This document shows, one piece after another, positions 33,932-34,541 of a stretch of 34,541 nucleotides of DNA. Position 1 is the stretch's first letter, and the number at the start of each line of letters is the position of its first letter. Position numbers and translations under genes: made by a program. The notes under the pieces were generated by a model. The model saw nothing but the letters and a program-made list of their open reading frames with translations. It made no database searches and was not told the DNA's origin. Source of the DNA: Thermodesulfatator sp. (GTDB taxonomy: Bacteria; Desulfobacterota; Thermodesulfobacteria; Thermodesulfobacteriales; Thermodesulfobacteriaceae); assembly GCA_027064165.1 (NCBI GenBank), contig JAMOQE010000057.1, forward strand, positions 1 to 34,541, written 5' to 3'.

Positions 33932-34541
33932 TTGGATGAAGAGGTCAAAAAAGAGATAGAAGAATTAAAAAAAGAAGAAAATGGAAATATTAAACAAGAG
34001 GAAAGAGAAAGTGCTGAAGAATTAGTGGAAGATCTGGCTAAGGAAGAGGAGCGCTCTAAAGAAGAGATAGAAGTTGAGTCTGCCGCCAAGTTTAGAGTTT
34101 TTAAAACTAAATTTTTTTATTTAAAAATTTTAGGAATTGTTTTATCAATTCTGGGTATAATTGCAGGAATAGTTTATTTGAAATTTATGTTTACTCCAAA
34201 ACAGACAAATATAAAAAAAAGCAAAGAGACCATTCAAAAAACTTTCAAAAAAGAAACACAGGAAAACAAAAAACAGAGTTCTAAAAGCCTGATTACTAAG
34301 AAAGTTATTCATAGTGTCTTTAAAGAAGAGAAAGAACTATTTGGATATAAAGCAACTCTTTCCAATTTTTTGATTCCACTTTCTGATAAAGAATTTTTGA
34401 AAGTAGAAATTACGGTATTTTTTCCAAACCATGAAAATGTTAAAATTTTTAAACACAATACATTGGTTTATAGAAAATTTTTCTATTTTTTTCTAAAAAA
34501 AGTTCCTTCTTCTGTATGGTATGATGATAAAAAACTTGAGG
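33932..34541 (+). CDS. Truncated membrane protein with possible FliL-like domain
   Basis: The open frame from TTG 33932 runs off the right edge (203 codons visible). TTG is the start because GGAGG at 33919-33923, inside the cheY end, has ideal spacing. Residues 1 to about 55 are highly charged (LDEEVKKEIEELKKEENG) and probably helical. One membrane span lies around 62-84 (LGIVLSILGIIAGIVYL), then a Lys/Gln/Thr-rich linker. A beta-rich stretch (ATLSNFLIPLSDKEFLKVEI) resembles the start of a FliL domain (compare LDPIIVNLLDPTGKRYLQIQ in fliL). The layout of charged N-terminus, one span and periplasmic domain also matches FliL. The resemblance is weak, but the flagellar operon context supports a motor-related role. 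Confidence 0.6.
   Translation, partial: MDEEVKKEIEELKKEENGNIKQEERESAEELVEDLAKEEERSKEEIEVESAAKFRVFKTKFFYLKILGIVLSILGIIAGIVYLKFMFTPKQTNIKKSKETIQKTFKKETQENKKQSSKSLITKKVIHSVFKEEKELFGYKATLSNFLIPLSDKEFLKVEITVFFPNHENVKIFKHNTLVYRKFFYFFLKKVPSSVWYDDKKLE

Overview
The window looks like chromosomal DNA of an anaerobic, probably thermophilic, Gram-negative motile bacterium. The best guess is a member of Thermodesulfobacteria or a close relative. The basis is moderately AT-rich DNA, Lys/Glu-rich proteins, formate dehydrogenase maturation genes, an indolepyruvate oxidoreductase/aryl-CoA ligase cluster typical of anaerobes, archaeal-type P-loop ATPases, an LPS gene (lpxK) and a flagellar export operon. The taxonomic call is inference. 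I saw no rRNA, tRNA, CRISPR array or insertion sequence.

Region 1 (1-9185, all + strand). The window opens in the 3' end of a formate dehydrogenase iron-sulfur subunit gene, followed by a strong hairpin terminator. A tightly packed run follows: fdhE, a moeA/periplasmic-binding-domain fusion, an archaeal-type ATPase, iorB, then a duplicated module of phenylacetate-CoA-ligase-like gene plus ACT-domain gene. The second copy of the module is split by a second copy of the same ATPase.

Region 2 (9242-19709). A UvrD/PcrA helicase gene (- strand) diverges from hemC, cobA-hemD and tyrS (tetrapyrrole synthesis and Tyr-tRNA). A HIT hydrolase (-) diverges from a flippase-like membrane protein, lpxK and a secreted thioredoxin-like protein. 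A mog-selD pair (-) follows. selD is a selenoprotein gene: its frame continues 5' through an in-frame UGA at the catalytic position, with a 10-bp SECIS-like hairpin immediately downstream. FdhE, MoeA, Mog and SelD together serve a molybdenum/tungsten and selenium formate dehydrogenase.

Region 3 (19977-23456, - strand). An operon holds a 206-aa protein I do not recognise, a class I aminotransferase, tgt and yajC. Upstream are a broken small coiled-coil/membrane gene and a near-consensus promoter with an inverted repeat over the predicted start of transcription.

Region 4 (23611-34541, + strand). This is a flagellar operon: fliL, fliM, fliN, fliO, fliP, fliQ, fliR, flhB, flhA, flhF, flhG, fliA, cheY, and a truncated membrane protein with a possible FliL-like domain. 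It encodes the C-ring switch, the export gate, the polar-placement GTPase/ATPase pair, sigma-28 and the response regulator that binds FliM.

The most notable points are the selenocysteine SelD hidden by a stop codon, the two ATPase paralogs embedded in a duplicated metabolic operon, and several genes whose -10 boxes lie so close to the start codon that leaderless transcripts are likely.
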